DNA of 64,000 bases from an uncultured Allosphingosinicella sp. (lineage in GTDB: Bacteria > Pseudomonadota > Alphaproteobacteria > Sphingomonadales > Sphingomonadaceae), in assembly GCA_934539295.1 (NCBI GenBank), contig CAKTCN010000008.1, forward strand, positions 24,338-88,337, given 5' to 3'. Both the position numbers and the translations under genes were made by a program. This document shows, one piece after another, positions 59,581 to 64,000 of the stretch (the stretch's first letter is position 1; each line of letters opens with the position of its first letter). The notes under the pieces were generated by a model that saw only the letters and a program-made list of their open reading frames with translations, searched no databases and had not been told where the DNA came from.

Positions 59581-60753
59581 TCAGGCGAAGAGCGACGTCA
59601 GGCCGGCCCAGAACCGGCCGAAAAAGCCCGCCTCCCCAACATCCTTGTCGGCCAGGAGGGGCAAGGTTTGCGGCTGGGTGTCACCTGTTTCGATGACGAG
59701 ATTGGCGATATGCTGGCCCTTCTTGATCGGCGCCTTGATGGGGCCGTCATAGACTACCTTCACGCGGAAGTTGTTGGCGACCAAGCCGGCAGGAAGCGTC
59801 ACGGCCAAGTTGCGCGGAGCGATCAGACCCACGCTCTCCTCGCTACCGAGCTGCACCTTCGCATCCGCAACCTTCTCGTTCTGATTGAACAAGGGTTGCG
59901 ACTTCCATGCGTTGAGGCCCCATTGCATGAACTTCACGCTTTCGTTCGCGCGCTCGTTGTAGCTGGACAGCCCCGCCACCACCATGACGAGCCGGCGACC
60001 ATTCACCTCTGCCGAACCGGTAAAGCCATAGCCGGCCTCGGCCGTGTGCCCCGTCTTGAGCCCGTCCGCGCCCGGAACCTTGCCCAGCAGCGGATTGCGA
60101 TTCCCCTGTGTGATAGGTTGGCCACCGCCCAACGTCTTGCCCCAGGTAAAGCTCTCCTTCTGGTAGAAGGCTTTGTAGAGATCCGGCGTCTCCAGCACCG
60201 TGGCTTCTGCGAGACGGGCAAGGTCGCGCGCGGTGGTGAAGGTCACCCCTTCATCGGGCCAGCCATTCGAATTCCCGAAGTTGCTGTTGTTCATGCCGAG
60301 ACGCTTGGCCTCAGCCGTCATCTGAGCGGCGAAGGCAGGCTCGGTGCCTGCGATACACTCCGCAAGCACCACGCTGGCATCGTTCCCCGACAGGGTGACG
60401 ATGCCGTGGAGCAGGTTCTCGACGCTCACCTGCTCGCCAGGCGACAGGAACATGGTGGAGCCTGCCTGCGGGCCGTGCCACTGGCGCCATGTTTCCGGGC
60501 GCACCGTGCACATGTCGGAAAGCTTGATCTTGCCCTGCTTTACGAGATGAAATGCCAGGTGTGTGGTCATCATCTTCGCCATTGATGCAGGCGGAATGCG
60601 GCGATCCGCATCCTTGGTGAAGAGCACGGCGCCGGATGACAGGTCCTTCATGAAGGCAACAGGCGCCGGCGTTTCGAACGGCGGCGCCGCTGCACCTGCC
60701 GGAAGCGACATCGAAGTTGCGAAAAGGCCGAGGAACAATGCCTTGCGCGTCAT
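59581..60753 (-). CDS. D-alanyl-D-alanine carboxypeptidase (PBP5/6-like)
   Basis: Trims the terminal D-Ala of peptidoglycan pentapeptides. The 390-residue protein has a signal peptide (ALFLGLFATSMSLPAGAAA), the SxxK active serine in PPASMAKMMT, the SGND triad, and the KTG motif in LKTGHTAEAGYGF. The C-terminal beta domain carries the PBP5-C fold and ends in a short amphipathic segment (FWAGLTSLFA) for membrane association. It is the first gene of the tmk-holB-metG string. Confidence 0.95.
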   Translation of the reverse strand: MTRKALFLGLFATSMSLPAGAAAPPFETPAPVAFMKDLSSGAVLFTKDADRRIPPASMAKMMTTHLAFHLVKQGKIKLSDMCTVRPETWRQWHGPQAGSTMFLSPGEQVSVENLLHGIVTLSGNDASVVLAECIAGTEPAFAAQMTAEAKRLGMNNSNFGNSNGWPDEGVTFTTARDLARLAEATVLETPDLYKAFYQKESFTWGKTLGGGQPITQGNRNPLLGKVPGADGLKTGHTAEAGYGFTGSAEVNGRRLVMVVAGLSSYNERANESVKFMQWGLNAWKSQPLFNQNEKVADAKVQLGSEESVGLIAPRNLAVTLPAGLVANNFRVKVVYDGPIKAPIKKGQHIANLVIETGDTQPQTLPLLADKDVGEAGFFGRFWAGLTSLFA

Positions 60754-60834
60754 GGCTGGGACAAACTCCGAACTGTGAATGGGTGGGGTGCTCGACTCAT
60801 CCTAGCCGCTCCTCCGCACTGCCGCCAGATTGGA

Positions 60835-61887
60835 TCAGCGTGCAATGGCATCGGCAAGCAAGCCTACGGACAAAGCGTAGAAATTGGAGCAATTATAGTC
60901 GAGGATCGTGCGGTAATTGGTAGTGAGCAGATAGGCGGTCTGGCCCGGACCATCCGGCTCCAGCAAACTTGCCTGCTCGCTGCCTGCTACCGGCCAGCTG
61001 CCTGCCCGCGGCACGATGCCGAGGCGCCGCCATTCTGCCACTGTGCGCCAACGACTGTGCCGCTCGTGCACGCGGGGGCAGCGCGGCGAGTTCAGCAACG
61101 TCATGCTGCCGGCCCGATTGAAGCCTGCGGGCACGCTGACGGGTACGCCCCACGGTACGTTGTGCTTCCATCCGGCATTGTCGAGATAATTGGCGATCGA
61201 CGCCAAAGCGTCGAGTTCGCTGTTCCAGATGTTCGGCCGCCCGTCCCCGTCGCCATCGACGCCGAGGCGTACGAAGACGCTCGGCAGGAACTGCGGATAA
61301 CCGGTCGCGCCTGCCCAGCTTCCTTTGAGCTGGCTGCGCGGATAGCCACGTTCGGCAAGCTTGAGCGTCGCCACGAACTCGTCGGCGAAGAGATCCCTTC
61401 GACGGCCCTCATATGCCAGAGTGGCCAACGAGTTCAGCAGGTCGAAATCACCGGTGATCGCGCCATAGCTGGTTTCGTGACCATAGATCGCCATCAGCAC
61501 GGAGGGTGCGACGCCATATTGCCGCCCGATGGCGTTGAGCCTGCCGATATTCGCCGAGTAGCGCGTCCGTCCGCGGCTGATCAGCGCGGGGCTGACGTGA
61601 CGCTCACGATAGGGAGCGAAGGCCGGCGTTGCGCTGCTGCCGGACGTTCCGCCCGGTTGAGCACGATCGAGCGACACGGTGCGCGCACTGAACTGCAGCG
61701 TCGGGAAGATGCGATCGATCGTCGCCTGTCCGACGCCCGCTGCCTGCGCCCGCACGCGAAGCTGGGGCAAATAGGCCTCGAACCCCGCCTGGCTGAGACC
61801 CGCTTGCGCCTCCGCCGGCTGTCCGAATGGTGCGCTGGCTGGTGCAAGAAGCAGGGCTCCCGCCAGCAACAGGATCGACTTACGCAT
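60835..61887 (-). CDS. MltB-like lytic murein transglycosylase
   Basis: A 350-residue exported protein with a signal peptide (RKSILLLAGALLLAPASA), a lysozyme-like domain with the catalytic glutamate in IYGHETSYGAITGDFDLL, ATGYPQFLPSVFVRLGVDGDGDG (MltB signature) and a C-terminal peptidoglycan-proximal part. The start at 61887 has GGAGG about 8 bases before. It lies next to the carboxypeptidase gene, so both may serve septal or growth-related wall turnover. Confidence 0.9.
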   Translation of the reverse strand: MRKSILLLAGALLLAPASAPFGQPAEAQAGLSQAGFEAYLPQLRVRAQAAGVGQATIDRIFPTLQFSARTVSLDRAQPGGTSGSSATPAFAPYRERHVSPALISRGRTRYSANIGRLNAIGRQYGVAPSVLMAIYGHETSYGAITGDFDLLNSLATLAYEGRRRDLFADEFVATLKLAERGYPRSQLKGSWAGATGYPQFLPSVFVRLGVDGDGDGRPNIWNSELDALASIANYLDNAGWKHNVPWGVPVSVPAGFNRAGSMTLLNSPRCPRVHERHSRWRTVAEWRRLGIVPRAGSWPVAGSEQASLLEPDGPGQTAYLLTTNYRTILDYNCSNFYALSVGLLADAIAR

Positions 61888-61997
61888 ACAAACTTCCTCC
61901 CGCATCGCTTCATTGCCACAGCCGCGGCCTGTCTTAAACAGCATCTTGCCGCATGGGTTGCACGTCAGGGCGCTTGGGCGTTAAGGCGCAACCCGAC

Positions 61998-62067
61998 GGA
62001 GAGATGGCCGAGTGGTTTAAGGCAGCGGTCTTGAAAACCGCCGTGGGTGCAAGCTCACCGTGGGTTC
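61998..62067 (+). tRNA. 3'-truncated tRNA-Ser (UGA anticodon)
   Basis: The acceptor 5' strand GGAGAGA, the D-arm GCC...GGC, the anticodon arm GCGGT-CTTGAAA-ACCGC (anticodon UGA, 62032-62034), a long variable arm, and the T-stem 5' strand GTGGG with TTC of the T-loop are all normal for bacterial tRNA-Ser. After TTC (62065-62067) the expected GAATCCCAC and the acceptor 3' strand TCTCTCC are missing, replaced by unrelated sequence. The gene as read cannot make a mature tRNA. The break falls inside the T-loop, a known crossover site for tRNA-targeting integrases. Confidence 0.8.
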
Positions 62068-62085
62068 TTATCTTAACCCGAACCA

Positions 62086-62514
62086 TGGTGCGCATCGAAG
62101 GCTCCACCGCTACCCGTATCTTACCGTCCTGGAGTCCGAGCCTTCTCGCCCGCTTAGCGATGCTCGCAAGCGCCCTGCCTCCAATTTATCCCCTTCATCA
62201 TTCGCGCTCATCAAAAGGCACTCACCCAATTCCTTTAAAGCAACACTAGTTCGGTTGCCTTATTAGGACGTCCCGTTGCAGTCCTTGCCCAACTCTGTTC
62301 ACCTCATGCGCGGCACGGTTCATCTGGAAATGATCATGAGGCCGCTAAGTGCCAGTCGAACGAGATCCGAAACACGTCCGCCACATCTTAAGGAACGTCC
62401 AATTAACTTCAGAAACGTCCTATTAACGTCCGATATATGGGTGAGTTTGCCAGTTATTCTTCACACTGGTACTAGCTGATTGCGCATCATAAGAGCGTTT
62501 GAAAGCTTAGTTCC
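62086..62514 (+). other. Lower-GC leader of the integrated element with ACGTCC repeats
   Basis: No convincing gene in this 429-base stretch. It is visibly more AT-rich than the rest of the window. The hexamer ACGTCC occurs at 62268, 62374, 62395, 62415 and 62426. Two of these lie in a longer near-repeat AACGTCC(A/T)ATTAAC at 62394-62407 and 62414-62427. The array lies just before the integrase gene and could be arm-type integrase or excisionase sites or an operator cluster. Confidence 0.5.
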
Positions 62515-63903
62515 GTGCTGAAAAACTTTGAGTGGATCAATTGTCAGCATAGGGGCATTCCAACTCATTTTCTCTTGAGCGCTGACGGCCATAGAGATGC
62601 TCCCTTCGATTATTTTATCGAACATCTTATCAATGTCGGCGCCGCGCGAGCGACTATAAGGCAGTACGGAAACGCGGTGAGTGTCTTCCTCGATTACCTG
62701 GTCGAATGTCGCGTCTATGGCGTTCCTGCTTCCGCTCTCGCCATAAATAAAGTGATCGAGCGCTATCTCGCCTTGCGGATGGACGCTGACACAGTTCGTA
62801 GATCCGTGCCTTCCGCAGACGCGGATGTCGACGAGTGGCACGCTAGGGGCAAACCGATCGCAGATGCACTGCATCTTAGACCGCTGACCAAATTGGGAAA
62901 CACCACAGCCGCAATAAACAAGCTGCTCCTTTTGTCGATTACTTTGCAGAAGACTCAAATGGAAGCCTTCGGCGTAGATGCTGAAGCCTGCATGCTCTCT
63001 ATGACCGAGCTAATCCGCGTCATAGATGAGGTCCGGTATGCCTCGCCGTGGGAGAGAAAAGCACTGAAGTGCTCCTCAATGCTGGCTAATGTTACACGGA
63101 CCTTCAACAACAGGATCCCGGTTCATCGGGGTCTTATCAATCCCGCGACGCGCCGAGATGCCTCTACCAAGCCGATAAAAACCTTCCCGCTCGATAGATT
63201 CTCAGACTTGATCGAGTCAGCAACCAGTTGGCGTGATAAATCCGTTTGGCTGCTGGAGGGCGGCACAGGAGTGCGTCAGTGAGAGGCTGGTAACATGCTG
63301 ATCGATCACGTCGATCTGGTAAATAGGAAGGTTTACGTCGAGGACCCAAACTGCGCACGCTATGCCGACCAGCTACCCGCCGAAGCGAAGCGCCGGTTCA
63401 AAGGACGAAACACCTCCGAGGTAGTATTTATCCCCCAGCTGAAGGCGCCGTTCTTTGAGGCGTTATCCAAGTACCTCAAGTACGAATATTGTCCTGGTAG
63501 CTCGCCCGAATACCTCTTTCAGGACGTGCGCCCCGGACACCGCGGAAGACCGTTCGATCAGATATCGGACGCTGCGAAGGCAGCAAGCTTTGCTCGGGCT
63601 TGTCGGTCAGCGGGAGTGACGTCGAAGGACGGAGACACGTCCTACACACTATATTCCCTCCGGCACATGTATGGAGTTTACATGTTGAACTACCTTCCAG
63701 TCGACGGCGGGTACGGACTCTCTCTTGCTCAAGTGCAACGGCTGATGGGGCACGTCAGCAGCAAGTCCACCGAGGTTTATGCCGTCGAGGACGATATGAT
63801 CCTCGCAGCCAAGCTCGAATATGCTGACCGTCATCTTTTGAGCGGGACGATTGAACGAGGATCAATGGCTCTCGCGATTGCTGAGCGCCTTGAGGCTGAA
63901 TGA
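62515..63903 (+). pseudogene. Tyrosine recombinase interrupted by one TGA
   Basis: A site-specific integrase in a single reading frame of about 462 codons, broken by a TGA at 63280-63282. The upstream part (GTG 62515) holds a SAM-like core-binding domain (YFIEHLINVGAARATIRQYGN) and ends GGTGVRQ with the first catalytic arginine. The downstream part holds YSLRHMYGVY (second arginine and histidine), LMGH, and the nucleophile tyrosine in STEVYAVED. The codon order around the stop, GVRQ-TGA-EAGN, fits a TCA-to-TGA change of the conserved serine in the R-x-SE motif. Otherwise it is intact, so the loss looks recent. Codon use is unlike the host genes. Confidence 0.85.
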
Positions 63904-63948
63904 CGTGCTCCCCTTTTCTCCTGCACCCATAAGTAGAGTCCGGGGTCG

Positions 63949-63985
63949 CCAGGGTGCCCTGGCGGGTTGAGTTGTGCAACCCGCC
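63949..63985. repeat. Pair of strong hairpins after the integrase
   Basis: CCAGGG (63949-63954) and CCCTGG (63957-63962) form one short palindrome; GGCGGGTTG (63961-63969) and CAACCCGCC (63977-63985) form a 9-bp stem with a 7-base loop. They overlap by two bases and so may be exclusive. They could be an integrase-gene terminator or the edge of another mobile unit that continues beyond the window. Confidence 0.5.
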
Positions 63986-64000
63986 TGGCAGCATCGGCGG

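Noticed and set aside
62032..63282. A link between the tRNA-Ser(UGA) anticodon and the TGA in the integrase
   Set aside because: A UGA anticodon reads UCA, not UGA. Reading the stop would need a UCA anticodon, so no suppressor relation exists.

Overview
The window reads as 64 kb of chromosome from a high-GC alphaproteobacterium, most likely a member of the Sphingomonadales (Sphingomonas-like). The grounds are the house-keeping gene order (lptD-surA-pdxA-rsmA; purM-purN; a short DnaA-like protein next to ppk-ppx; smpB-DUF2062-cckA-recA; ispDF-dusB-ntrYX-hfq-hflX; dacA-tmk-holB-metG-tatD), a tandem two-domain Hfq of the kind known in this order, a CckA-type hybrid kinase and a bifunctional IspDF. 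Species cannot be fixed from the sequence alone.

Layout. 1-11.6 kb: guaB, an RsmB-like rRNA methylase, a secreted TPR protein, the reverse-strand lptD-surA-pdxA-rsmA envelope/ribosome cluster, pepA-holC and ndk. 11.6-20.3 kb: purM-purN (reverse), a membrane-anchored uncharacterised protein with an HdaA-like replication regulator, ppk-ppx, an I78-type lipoprotein and RNase D. 20.4-31 kb: aspS, greB, two exported proteins, a soluble lytic transglycosylase, dapA, smpB, a DUF2062 membrane protein, cckA and a lone receiver protein. 31-37.4 kb: recA behind a perfect palindrome, two small uncharacterised genes, a Bcr/CflA drug transporter, a GST and a dicarboxylate symporter. 37.4-43 kb: alaS, then a three-gene Tad-like cassette (a TadG-like N-terminus fused to a beta-solenoid-like region, plus two TadE-like pseudopilins). 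43-54 kb: carbonic anhydrase, lipA, a COQ10/RatA-like protein, pncC, ispDF, dusB, ntrY-ntrX, tandem hfq, hflX, mazG. 54-62 kb: one reverse-strand series encoding an aspartic protease, MBL hydrolase, TatD, MetRS, HolB, Tmk, a D,D-carboxypeptidase and an MltB-like transglycosylase.

62-64 kb is different: a tRNA-Ser(UGA) gene loses its identity inside the T-loop and is followed by lower-GC DNA carrying five ACGTCC hexamers, a tyrosine recombinase interrupted by a single in-frame TGA, and a pair of strong hairpins. It looks like the edge of an integrated element that damaged its tRNA target and whose integrase has since been inactivated.

Functional themes are cell-envelope assembly and remodelling (LptD, SurA, transglycosylases, carboxypeptidase), translation and its rescue (AspRS, AlaRS, MetRS, SmpB, RsmA, RsmB), two-component control (CckA, NtrYX) with RNA-based control (Hfq), and polyphosphate/nucleotide metabolism. 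Three genes (pdxA, holC, hflX) have no ATG, GTG or TTG that would include their conserved N-termini, and all three begin at or beside the stop codon of the upstream gene. The most unusual items are that start-codon pattern, the broken tRNA-Ser/integrase pair, the TadG-solenoid fusion, the NtrX without a GAFTGA loop, and the palindromic operator candidate at recA.
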